The notes beneath the pieces were generated by a model. It was not told the origin of the DNA. It did not search any database and was given only the letters and a program-made list of their open reading frames with translations. From Capsicum annuum (lineage: Eukaryota; Streptophyta; Magnoliopsida; Solanales; Solanaceae), in assembly GCF_002878395.1 (NCBI RefSeq), contig NC_061120.1, forward strand, positions 92,173,349 through 92,237,348: a stretch of 64,000 nt of DNA. The letters are read 5' to 3'. The position numbers and the translations under genes are program-made. Every line of letters begins with the position of its first letter. The first letter of the stretch is position 1. Below, piece after piece: positions 11,870 to 22,460 of this stretch.

Positions 11870-12408
11870 CCTGTTAGGACTGTAATTCAATTTTTGTTTT
11901 CATTTTTCTCCGTCTTTCTTATAAATATGGTTTTTTTCAGTATAAAATTTTGTTACTGGTTCAAAAAATGTAGAACAGAAACATCCAAACAAAGAGGATT
12001 GGCTAAAACATCTGAAATAGTAGAATTCACCTCTACTTAAAAGATTCAGGCTTTTAGGAGAGAGACACATTCACATTTCCTATTTATATTATGCTCTCAA
12101 CACATTCACTTCTGCAGTTGTGCCTGATCCAAATAATTGTGAGTCAGGCATGTGGAAGTTTTTCTATCATAGGTGGCAAACAGACTTGAATATCATCGCC
12201 ACTATTATTTATATGACTCACAACGAAGTTATCAATTTATTTATAATATGTACGCACTGACAGCAAACAATGATAACTATGTCTATAAAGTGTAATGCAC
12301 ACTAAAATTAAATCCTGCAACCATCAAGTAAATGATATAATAAAATTAAATCCTGCAACCATCAAGTAAATGATATAATCAAGCATAAGATCAAAGGTAG
12401 CTAATGAC
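11870..12408. other. LINE 3' end and LHY intron sequence
   Basis: No exon is seen. The LINE fades out near 11,960. The rest is the intron that follows the third coding exon of the LHY-type gene (minus strand). No fourth coding exon (LEKEALVKG-type) could be found here. Confidence 0.5.
12304..12379. repeat. Direct tandem duplication, 38-bp unit
   Basis: Two identical 38-bp units lie head to tail at 12,304-12,341 and 12,342-12,379, each containing AATCCTGCAACCATCAAGTA. Perfect identity implies a recent duplication in the LHY intron. Confidence 0.9.
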
Positions 12409-13013
12409 CTTTGTAAAAAACTTTTGCGCATGACTTCTGATCTGCACAGCAGTTTTTGTTCCTATGTGTTCTGCACAATAGCAAAAGAATAAAATAACTA
12501 AACTACCACATAAAAGCCTCAAGGTAAGAGAATACATCGACGTATAACAGATAGAATGTTGAACCCAATTCCTGAAAGACGAGATATTCAGTAGATTGAG
12601 CTGCAAGTGATAAAAGAAACATCACAAGAGTTATCAGATTAAGTTGATGGGGGCACAAACATGTGCACTAACCGATTATCTGCATATGCAGTTGTCAGGA
12701 ATGATATTTATCAGAAAATTACTTAAGCTAATAGTGCAAGTTTCAACAAATAAACCGAAAGAGGAACATAAACTGACCTTCTATGCGCTGCCAAGCACGC
12801 CCATAGAGTTTCAAAGCTTCTAGGAACCTATTGTGCTCCTCCTCCGTCCATCGCTCACGTTGCTTAGTGATGGTATAAGGTTTCCTTGTCTGCAATAAAA
12901 CATCAATCATTAGACTTGAATAAATAACTAGCTTATCAACCAAAGTTAAAAGTCATACACAAAAAACAAGTGACCTTAACGACAATTTCCTCCCCAGAGG
13001 AATAAGGGTCCAT
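12409..13013 (-). CDS. LHY: LHY/CCA1-type circadian MYB, first three coding exons
   Basis: Three exons with canonical GT-AG borders: 13,013-12,975 (starts [13 protein letters not shown]), 12,889-12,778 ([14 protein letters not shown], then [16 protein letters not shown]) and 12,470-12,409 ([20 protein letters not shown]). Together they give 71 codons in one frame. They contain the whole single MYB repeat of the SHAQKYF class, with its conserved Trp residues. The family binds the evening element in the nucleus and represses evening clock genes at dawn. The start MDPYSSGEE and the QRERW variant favour LHY/CCA1 over the REVEILLE paralogues. A donor AAG|GTCATT follows exon 3, but no further exon is visible; the LINE mosaic begins about 450 bp on. 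Normal proteins are about 600-750 residues, so this is the 5' end of a gene with a very long intron, or a truncated copy. Confidence 0.85.
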
Positions 13014-13640
13014 CAAAAGACCAAAAGTAGTAGCTAGCGTTGCTTCAAATCCTCAGGGACAAAAAGGGGATACAGAACAAATCTTCTTCTTCCGATTCTC
13101 CCCACAACATCAGTTACTATCAAATATAGCTTATCCGTGGTGTTGTAGTACAAACGAACCTGATAATGTAACACTACTGCAAAAGAGAGCAACATGTAAT
13201 AAACAGACATTGTATAATGATCCACCTGCGTTTCTCCATATCGCAATACCTTAATTTAAATAAAAATAATTTTTAAAAATCATAAATATCTCAGACCTTT
13301 CTCCAGATTCTAAAACTCATAGCAAATACTACTATCTGCTAAATTAATTTTCATTTTTCTCAAATAATAATATTCTTCAAATTAAATCACAATCCACCAG
13401 CATAGACGTAGTAGACAGAAAATTCCTTATCCAGAATTGCTCACCAAAACGAACCGCATGATTCCTAAACCTTTAACAAAATTAAGCAATTCAGCATCAA
13501 CTTCAAAGTCAGTCAAAAGAAAAAAAAAATCAAATCTCAAAAAGAAAACACAAAAACCCTAGAAATTCGGAAAAAGTACCTTCGAAGAAAGCCATATTGT
13601 AAGAAGACACTAGTAGCTTCGGTCATGCATGAAGTGAAAA
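13014..13640 (-). other. 5' UTR exons of the LHY-type gene
   Basis: Upstream of the ATG at 13,013 the minus strand shows exon-like pieces with splice signals: an exon ending TTCTTCGAAG|GTACTT near 13,580, and an acceptor TCTTTTGCAG near 13,181. The leader just before the ATG reads GAAGCAACGCTAGCTACTAC, like the leader I recall for Solanaceae LHY transcripts. Multiple untranslated leader exons are usual in LHY genes. Exact transcript ends are not determinable. Confidence 0.55.
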
Positions 13641-13844
13641 CTCATCCACCGCACATAGTTTTTTTGGTTAATATACTGGGTATGTTGTTGTTGTAATAGA
13701 ATGACGCGGATCGACCAATCAACAAGTCAAAATAGCAGAATAAGCACACAGAGTATGAGAGAGCAACAGAGCAGCAGAAGAAGAAAGAAGAAAAGTTGAA
13801 GATGAAGAAGCACCAACAATTAAGAGGTTTTTGATTTTTCAATA

Positions 13845-14250
13845 AATGTGGAAAAAAATCTCAGCCACTAACTAGTTTTCGTCTAATAAATTTATTTTTC
13901 GATAAATAGAAATACAGAACAAATAACAAATAAATTAGAGGCTAGCAAAATACTAAGGGGAAAAATCCACGTGGATGTTTACGATTTGTCCAAAGGCCAT
14001 TAAAGTGGGTCCCGCCTTGCACTTTTTCGAAACGATAGAAAGTGGAAGGGTTGCAAATCGTAATCTTAGCCACAAATTCGGTGTGACCAGTTGGGTACTG
14101 AGTTAGTGAGTTAACTCCATGAGTTAAGAAAAAAGGTTAAGAAAAGTGCTGCCACGTAAGCAATATGGGGCCCGATGGATGACGTGGCTTTTTGGGAAGC
14201 GCGTGTGTTATTGTTGCCAAGGAGTTCGTGAGGTCAAAATTGGTTAATAG
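13845..14250 (-). promoter_or_regulatory. LHY promoter: G-box, TCP-type and ACGT elements
   Basis: A palindromic G-box CCACGTGG sits at 13,967-13,974. GGACCCAC, matching the class I TCP consensus GGNCCCAC, is at 14,005-14,012 on the minus strand. Further ACGT cores are at 14,153-14,158 and 14,180-14,187 (TGACGTGG), and a GGGGCCC block is at 14,167-14,173. CCA1/LHY promoters are known to be controlled through G-box and TCP sites; that the gene here responds is inference. Confidence 0.6.
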
Positions 14251-15083
14251 GGAAATGTGGTTGATGAAAATGCCACTTGGCGATTATTGCTTTTTTGAAA
14301 AAATATTAAGTTCACGAATCTTCCAAGTGTTTATTTTTTTTATAAAAGTAGAAATAATGTTTATTTAATTTAAAAAGGAAATCCAAATGCTATAGTCAAC
14401 AAAACTTAACATTAAACTTCTTTTTATCTCCATCTCAATTCATATTATTGTTTCTCACAGGTCACAGCAATTTTGGTACTACTCCCCTCCCTTCAACAAT
14501 ACTTATTGATTTAATAGATATTTAGTCATGAGTATTTAAAAAATTTGGAGTTAGAGTTGGAGTTGGAGTTGGAATTAGAATTGAAGTTAAAGTTGTATTT
14601 GATCATATCTTTTTGAAAAAAAATTTATACTTTTGAAAAGACTTTTTTAAATATAATTTTATATTCCTAATTTTTAAAAACTATCAAAATCCTTCACTTA
14701 ACTAATTTTCCTACAAGATATCAAACGTGAGAAGAGACAATAATGTTGTCTTTGTTGTTGGTGTTGCAAAGAAAACAATTGAAGGTGTCTTCAATTTTGA
14801 GATCTTTTATCGATGGAAGTAGAAAAAAGTGAGCAATGTGGTAGTTAGGCATTTGGTTGGTTGAAATTAATAAGGTGTTTTTATAAAAATTAAAAAAAAA
14901 AAAAAGGGTCATTTGTAACAACAAATAAAGTTGAAATTAAATTTGAAATTCTCGTGGCCAAACACCCTAATTTTCACGACAGTGAAATAATTTTTCGGAG
15001 AAAAATGAAAAATTTTATGGCCAAGCGGGTCCTTCGCACATTTATTAATAAATAATAAATAATAGAAATAATTTCACTATATC
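14251..15083. other. Non-coding, MITE-like fragments
   Basis: No gene is seen. A degenerate GTTGGA/GTTAGA hexamer array lies at 14,550-14,597. The stretch 14,925-15,030 (TGGCCAAACACCC ... TTTTATGGCCAAGCGGG) resembles the ends of a common Solanaceae MITE. Confidence 0.35.
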
Positions 15084-18000
15084 TGTTACAAATGTATTAT
15101 CATATATAGTGAATGTTTATTTATGAAGTTAGAAATTCAACTTCTGGAATAAAGTTAGTTTTCCCCTATAAATAAAGAGATTTTCCTTCGTTGTAATTAA
15201 CTCTTCAAGAAATCTCTCGAGAGAAATAAGAATCACTTTCTCTTTTCTCCATTCTTCTTCTTATTATTTTATATTTCATAACATGTTATCAATACAAAAC
15301 TGTAACCAACTTAGTCATTGAGGCCATGGTATATTATGAGATTGACAAAGCCAATTGCTCTTATTTTGATTGGGGATTGCTTAGGTACTACTTGTTAAAG
15401 AGCACTAACAAAAAGTTAGTGAATATAACAAAAGGTTAGTATGTCCTTCATATTTTATGTTTTTGAAATTTTGTTATTAATGGTACAATTTAATTGTGTC
15501 TGTTTGATCGGAATAACTAAAGTGGTTTACTTGACTATTTATGCATCGATTTGCTCATGAAGTAGCAATATATTGAAAAAAAATCTAAGCTATCATAATT
15601 TGATAGGCTTAAGGCACGATTATATTTCATTTTCGGAGAATGAAAATTTTGATTATTGTAAGCACAGATTCATTTGCTAGGGTGAAAGTGATCATACTTA
15701 GTGAAGTTTATCAATGCAAACGTACACTTGATTGATGGTATCACAATTCACCTTTGAAAGAGGCAAAATAATTAAGAAGAGTTATTTTGAAATCTACTTT
15801 CAATGTAGTAAATCTGAAATTTATTCATGTTATAATAAATCAGAAGTTTACTAAAGCAGAAATCACATATCATAGTAAACTTAGAGTTTACTTGTACAAA
15901 CAAGTTCATAAGCTGATATGAACGATTATGACACCCGAATATGTGCATATTGAGTATTGGACACGTAATGAAGAGTGTTCTCATAATAAGTTGGTTGGAC
16001 CAACTAATGTTGAGATTAAATTCCTTAAATCTCGAAAGGATAAAAGGTGAATATGGACTCGTTCACTTATCATGTGATATATATTAAGATGCATCAATAT
16101 AAAATGATCGCATATGCGTTCCTTGTCAAACTACAACTTGACATCCATAAAAATGTTTGCTCAATATAAGTTGAGTTAATAGCATAATTTTCAGATTGAT
16201 AAATATCCAAGTTGGTTTGATATTAAATGTCTTTAGAAAATAAGTTAAATCATTGCTTATGAGAACAAAACTTCATGTGTTGGTCTAAAGTATGATATAT
16301 TGTATACAATAGCATTTATTTACATCAGATCAAAAATTATGATTAATTTCTCTCTCTCAACTGGTTCAAGGTCAATCTAATAATTTTTATGTGTAGCATA
16401 TGATTAATGAATATACAATGATACATAAAGATAGATTCTCTAAAGTAATTTGAGATGTATGTTTGTTTTCCTAACATGAGAAGGAGATAATAAACAACTA
16501 AAAAATATGTTGTGAATTATCATCAATATGATCCTCATTCATAAAATAATTCAAGTTCAAATGCGGGGAGCATTTGCTGTTCCGATATTAATATCATATT
16601 TAGCTGTAAATGCTTCAAAATTGAATGTTCCTGAAGGACAAAATATACTACATACATGAAGCAAGGTAGATCAATTGATTTTGAACGCAATAATTCTTTA
16701 AAAAAAAAAAGTAAATGATCATAATAAAGAGGCAATGTGCTCTTAAAGAACCTACGACATAATACTTCATGAAACCTTATGAAAGGTTCAGGTACCTGAA
16801 AATAATAAAGTTATGAGATCTCAAAATGTTATGTCATATTATGAATCGATACAAAATGATATATCATCGATAATATATTGCGCAATGTTGCAAAAAATTA
16901 CGAAAATCTGAATTCTATGTTTATTTAAGTATGCTGACATACAAACATCTATCAAGTGACATGAAAGGATGCATCTTGGTAAGTATAAAACTTATTTGAT
17001 TTACAGTTCAGACACTTGAAGATGTCACATTTAAAATGTTGTATTGTCACTTGACAAATTCATATGAAAACTTCTTTTTAGGATTCAAAATGTTTGAAGC
17101 ATATAAAAGTTTATGGAAACTTATTTATAATACTTATATCGCATAATTTTATAACTTGAAAATTATTGAAACTCTTTGAGAGTTTTCAAAAGCAATAGAT
17201 TATCTGCTGAAAGAAGTCGACATGAGAAACATGCAAAATTGAATTGGATCCTGAAGTATCATATCTTGTGCAATTTATGAATTTACACATCTTGCTGCAA
17301 CTATAAGCATGATATAATTTTACTTCTACATGGAGATAGTAAAGTAGATCACTTGCATATTGCAATTAAAAGTCTTTGTATTAATGTGTTTATGGTAACA
17401 CATAGTGTCAAGTTTTTTAATACACATAATATTCATATGATCGACATAATGATTCGATACAAACATATTACCTGTTGTCATGAAGGGTCAATGTCATACC
17501 ATGCATACATGACATTCATATTATGCAAAGACGATAGTTATTCATAAAACAAATCGAGAATGTTTGTGACTGGGGTTAATGATACATCTCATTTGAGAAA
17601 AATGTGGTTTGAAATGTGACAAAATATTTATGATTTTGTATGAAGATAATGCAACATACATAACACAACTCAAGAAAGTATTTATAAAAAGAGATAGAAT
17701 GAAACACATTTCGCCAAAACTTTTTTTACATATATGAGCTCTAAAAAATGGTGATATCAATGTGCAATAAATTTATTCGGGTGATCATATGACTAATTTA
17801 TTCACAAAGTCTTAATCAATTACAACTTTTGAGAAAATATTGCACGAGATTCAAATGTGAAGAGTCAAGATTCGAAATTGATGTTCTCATCAGGGGAAAC
17901 AAATACACGTTGTACTCTTTTTTCCTTTCAAAGTTTTGTCCACTGAATTTTTCCTGTAAGGTTTTTAATGAGGCAACCGAAATGCGTATTATTAGAGATG

Positions 18001-18329
18001 TGTACTTTTTTTTTCCTTCACTAGGTTTTTTTTTCATTGAGTTTTTTCTAGTAAGATTTTAACGAGTCACATTATCTATCAATTAGACATTCAAGGAGGA
18101 GTGTTATAAATGTATTACCATATATAGTGAATGTCTATTTATGAAAAAGTTAGAAACCCCCACTTTTAGGACAGAGTTAGTTTTCTCCTATAAATAAAAG
18201 GGTTTTAATTCATTGTAATTAATTCTTCGTTGTAATTAACTCCTCAAGAAATTCTTCAAGAGAAATAAGAGTCACTATGTCTTCTCTCTCCATTCTTCTT
18301 ATTATTATTTTATTTTTTATAACAATATC
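15079..18329 (+). mobile_element. Copia LTR retrotransposon (copy A), decayed, with target duplication
   Basis: The element is 15,084-18,324 with LTRs at 15,084-15,283 and 18,102-18,324, both starting TGTTA(C/T)AAATGTATTA and ending ATAACA. Perfect 5-bp repeats ATATC flank it (15,079-15,083 and 18,325-18,329). A primer site-like TGTTATCAATAC follows the 5' LTR and a polypurine tract AAGGAGGAG precedes the 3' LTR. The LTRs differ at many bases and in length, so it is old. The interior is only 2.8 kb, so much of gag-pol is gone. Confidence 0.9.
16340..17830 (+). pseudogene. Copia pol relics of copy A
   Basis: Translation pieces include NVPEGQ followed by a decayed GRPIGS-like segment near 16,630-16,690, and near 17,632-17,740 the RNase H motif YEDNATYITQLKKVFIKRD followed by MKHISPKLF. 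These are typical of the C-terminal half of Copia polyproteins. They are separated by stops and deletions. RNase H would remove RNA from the DNA hybrid during copying; this copy is inactive. Confidence 0.75.
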
Positions 18330-18835
18330 ATCTTTTTAATATAATTAATTTATTATTTTAAAAATACATTAAATAATCAGCAATTATTTAATACCAATGA
18401 TAAAATGGACTTGTATTGCCCTTTGATTTCAAACTGAATAAGTATTGTTAGACATCTACATTTAATATAGTGGGCAAGTATTGTTGGACGAAGATAGTAA
18501 TAAATACTCCTTTCTTTCAATTTATGACTCTTTCACCACTCACTTTTATTTATGCACTTTTACTTTGCACATTCCTCAAAAAATAATGATTGATATGAGT
18601 ACTTTATTATAATGCTCATATGAATTGATGGTTAATATCATGTCATGAATTTTTTTTTTTTGAAAATAAGTAATTAATGTTAATTATAAATATTAAAAAA
18701 TAATTATTTTTCTTGATATTTTAAAAGTGACAAGCATCACACACCCTTTCCCTAAAAAAAAATTAGTATCAAATTTCAAGTTCAAAAAGGATATTCAAGT
18801 ATTGTAAGTAACTAAAAGGATGTTCAAAAAGAATT
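18330..18835. other. AT-rich, no gene seen
   Basis: Only AT-rich sequence and short A/T runs. No exon, repeat end or promoter could be supported. Confidence 0.4.
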
Positions 18836-18839
18836 TGGT

Positions 18840-21800
18840 TAAAACTCAGAGTCGCACTTGATATTAGTTTAGTGTGCCAAGTCACCTTAAAAAATATCAT
18901 TTTTCGAAACAACTGACTCTTAAAAAATAATCAGCAATAGAGATTCTGGTTAAGGAATTCTATTGATCGAGGGAAAAGTGTGAGGCACCCCTCGATACCG
19001 TGATTTTAACACGATTGCTTTGTTGACCCTTATCGGTTAAACTAATACTATAACTGAATAGATTTCACAAACACACAAGAACACATACAAAAGTAAAAAG
19101 AACAATGTCCAGTCCAATTATATAGTTCAAAATAAAAGGTACAGAAAATAAACCTATGCTACCTACACTAGCCTAATATTATGTTTTACCCGACGTCTCG
19201 GCCCTTGTCTCGAACGACATCCAACACAAAGTACTTCGAACATTCTCCTACAAATGGATACATTTGAATAAAAACGATAACTAAAGGACATACGACCCCA
19301 TAATCCAAGCAAACGACAATTATTGAATCCTAACGTTTGCCTACCCAATTCAACAAACTAACATGTTGCTATTAATTGAAAACAAATTCAAATCAAAACA
19401 AACTAATTTATATTTATTAATTTTTCCATCCTTTCCAAAATCAATGAATTTTTCTTTTTTTAATCATGAACTGATTTAGCAGACAATCAAAATCATTCAT
19501 TCATCTATTTCAAGTGCAACAACTAATCAAAATTATCCATTCACACCAAATTTTCAAATAAACAAAAATCAAACACACAATATATTTAGTCGAAAGAGAA
19601 TTTTAGTATTTCATAGAGACAAGATGAGACTTGTACCTCAATATCTCTGAATTTGTATGTTAACATCAATAAATTGACAAAGCTTTACTGTGAACCTCGA
19701 ATGGGCTCAATTTCGAATCAATTTGACCTAAAATCAAATAGAGAACCCAAAAAGCTCCCGCTCAATTGTATGTTAGTGTCCCCACTTTTTCTTTTATGTG
19801 AATTGGGTTAGTGATTGATTTAAAAAATAAATAAAATGATGGTGTGTCGACTTGGAATTATCATTGGTGAGAAGTAGTTCGAAAAAGTGAGGTCGTGAAT
19901 ATGGCTGGATATATTTTGGTTTAAACCGAAAGACCAAACTAAAATTTTAATTTTGATTTGATTTTTCAGTTTTTCGGATTGGTTTTGATTTTTAATTTTT
20001 GAAATTCGGTTAAACGGTTTGGTTTTCATTTTTTCAAAAAAATAATTCAGATAAACCAATTAACCGAAATTCTATAAATAATTAATAATATATATTTTAT
20101 TATATATATATATATAATATTTAATATATAATAAGATAATATAAATATATAATAGCAACCCTAATAACTAATAAGTAATAGCATGCCACATACAACTAAC
20201 AACATACATCAGTCCAGCAGTCGAACAATTGATCGAACCATAGACTGCCGGCGAGATCTTCGTCTGTACAATAACACCAAAGCCGGCGACTATACGACTA
20301 TTGTGGGTTGCAGCCTGCAGTGCCAACTGTGGTCTTTCCGGAAGCGACCACTCTTCCGAGTTTCGACTGTTTATGCAAACTTATGCATAATGAAGTTATA
20401 TATTATGTTAAACTTATGGTTATATCATTTAGTTTCATCCATGTTGAGTTATTTATATCTGAAAATGAAAAATAGGTTTGAATTATTAAAAAAAATCATT
20501 AATTTTAAATGTCCAGTCATAACAAAGAGAAGTTCACTACTTTAATCTTCAAAACAGAAATAAAATCTAAAATAACCAAACCAAATTTATAGAAATCGGA
20601 CCAAATTTATTTTGGTTTGATTATGATTGTCATTTTTGTCAATCTAAAAATCAAAAAATCGAACCGATATTAAACTATCAAATCGAATAAACTGAATGTT
20701 TAGCCCTAGTCGTGAGTGGATAAAAGGAAAATTGGTAGTTGTTCATGATATATTAAATGTCTGGATTTCACTGAAGCTTGGAAGTGAAGGTTGAGGTCGG
20801 CCTTGGTGTTGTGTTGTGGTCAATGAAAATTGACAAAGATGGAGGAAGCTTGGTTGTTGCAAGTGTTGTCCTTGGGTGTTATGTGTTAATGGATTTAATT
20901 GCAGAGATGAGGCGTGAGTTGAATTATGAGAGAGTGGTTTTTCCGAGTGTTAGTGGAGGGGGTATATCAGTGAAGGGAAAATTGGGTCATTCATGGTGGT
21001 TCTCTTTGGGTTTCTCTTCCTATATCGTATATGTATGTGTATGGTGTGAGAGGTGGGGTCCATTTGATTTAAGAAATATTAAGGAGCCACTTATTGGGGT
21101 GTGAGAGTGTAGGATAGCTCAAGTGAGGCGTAAGAAAGCTTCAAGAAAAGTAGGGAAGGGTCAGTTTTCAAATGAGGGAAGGTATATGGTAGTGTAGGTA
21201 GAATTTTTGAGTGATGTCCAAGAAAATAAATAAAACTAAAAAAATAAAAATACAATTTGTTAGAGAGGGGATAAAATAAAATCTTTCATATGACACCAAT
21301 TTATTTATTGCTATTTTTTAATTTTAAAAAAAAGATTAAGTAAATTTAACACGATTTATTTGTTGCTATTTTTAATTTTTTTAAAAATATTAAATAAATT
21401 TAACACGATAAAATGATGTGAAGCTCATGAAGGGTCAAATCAAGCGTCTACATCTTGCCCCCTTTTTACTGAAAACACGAAGTGCTTATGAAAAAAAGTA
21501 GTCAACGAGACAAGCTTTGAACCGATCATTATTCAAAAGGAGAAAAGAAATGTAGAGTGTGATTGAGCCCTAATTTTGAGTATCTTACTTATCCCGGGTT
21601 ATAAGAAAATCTAGTCATCTGCAGTTCAAAAGGAAAAAAAATAAGAGGGACTATATTGAGATGGAGAGATTGAGTGAGGTCCTATCGAGGTTCCAGTCTG
21701 CGACGCATTTCATTACATCATAATAAAAATAAAAAAGGTTAAAAAAGAAATAAAATTACAAGATTCTATATATGCAGCTTCTCCTGAATCTTAACGTGAT

Positions 21801-22080
21801 GAGATATCCACTTTTCTCCTGAGTTAAACTTAAAAGTGAACTCTTTATCCATGTAGACTTTTTCTACCAGAGATAAACTTGAAAAATGGCCCTATTTTTC
21901 AAATGAGTTTCTCTACTTCTACCTTTGAAACTGAAAATTGATCCTATTTTTCAGGTGGGTGCCTAGCTTAAAATGAGAGTCTTGACCCTATTTTTTAGTT
22001 GGGTTCCTAAGTTTTGAAACTGAAAATTTTCATTGCCACACCCCATTTTTTCACCCCGTTGGGAGTGGTTTTTAAGGATT
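18840..22080. repeat. LTR-like non-coding sequence, split by a hAT-like element
   Basis: Segments such as CTCAGAGTCGCACTTGATAT, GTGCCAAGTCACCTT, GAGGCACCCCTCGATACC and GGTCAAATCAAGCGTCTACA recall long LTR or leader sequences of Tat/Ogre-type Gypsy elements in Solanaceae (memory-based, not tested). A related stretch recurs at 54,100-54,500. It is interrupted by the element at 19,900-20,708. The 108-codon open frame at 20,778-21,104 lies inside it and matches nothing I know. Confidence 0.45.
19892..20716. mobile_element. hAT-like non-autonomous element (copy 2)
   Basis: The element is 19,900-20,708 (809 bp). Flanks GTCGTGAA (19,892-19,899) and GTCGTGAG (20,709-20,716) match at 7 of 8 bases. 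Its ends TATGGCTGGATAT and ATGTTTAGCCCTA are imperfect inverted repeats. Both arms contain AAACCGAA/AACCGAAAT/GAACCGATA words like copy 1. The 120-codon frame at 20,183-20,545 has no hAT transposase motif. Confidence 0.7.
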
Positions 22081-22460
22081 TTTTTAATTAAAGTGATATT
22101 TTGAAAATGAATTATTTATTTACAGAATTGCCACATGAAATTGAGTTTTGTTGTCCAAGTTATCTTACTTGGATCCCTAATTAAACGGAAATTTAACTCG
22201 TTATTATTGGCATGATTGATTTATCAACTTATATTTACATATATTGTATATGTTAATGCTTGTGATTTGCTTAAAATGTTTGATCTTTATTGTCCTTATA
22301 AATTAGAAGATTATCTTTTAGAGAAGTATTTTAGGTTGATACGCATGATTGCGATCTTACCATCTTGTTTACACGTCCATATCCAAGATGCAAAGTCGTG
22401 ATCTCATTTAGAACGATATATAATGTGTGTCCTTGTTAATGTTTCAAGCATACCATAATA
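22081..22460. other. No gene seen
   Basis: AT-rich unique-looking sequence. The 61-codon open frame at 22,216-22,401 lacks any recognised motif or splice support. Confidence 0.35.

Larger units (their letters stand above)
6660..11870 (+). pseudogene. LINE ORF2 relic (endonuclease and reverse transcriptase)
   Basis: Domains appear in order. Endonuclease: FIEDIELTDLQLKGRSYT, SRIDGILI and TSDHVPIAL (about 7,095-7,310). Connector: the 129-codon open piece at 7,365-7,754. Reverse transcriptase: KLDVEKAYDHVS (near 8,715), then EVSHLQHASDTSIFC (near 10,040), where the catalytic YADD is replaced by HASD, then [13 protein letters not shown] (near 10,300). C-terminal zinc-binding region: VAFFIWRLATEAVLTHENL (near 11,445) and an IPACIWWNIWRER segment (near 11,690). 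Stops, frameshifts and four insertions interrupt it. The enzyme would have copied LINE RNA into the genome; this copy cannot. Confidence 0.85.
3100..11960 (+). mobile_element. Decayed L1-type LINE, nested by later insertions
   Basis: An ORF1-like part (3,142-3,780) is followed, after a 2.7-kb gap filled with other repeats, by an endonuclease and reverse transcriptase region (about 6,660-11,870) on the same strand. The parts keep the normal LINE order. Inserted into it are a SINE/RTE tail (4,045-4,155), a Copia relic (4,740-6,305) with a TRIM, an Au SINE, a TS SINE, a Mutator-like foldback and a MITE. Every domain is frameshifted or has stops, so it is dead. It lies immediately 3' of the visible part of the LHY-type gene. 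Exact ends are uncertain. Confidence 0.85.

Noticed and set aside
12743..12943. Reading the 66-codon frame as a complete small MYB protein
   Set aside because: Its ends are intronic; the true coding exon is 12,778-12,889 with clear splice borders.
20183..20545. A 120-codon open frame
   Set aside because: It lies wholly inside a hAT-like element that has no transposase motifs, and its sequence is low in information.
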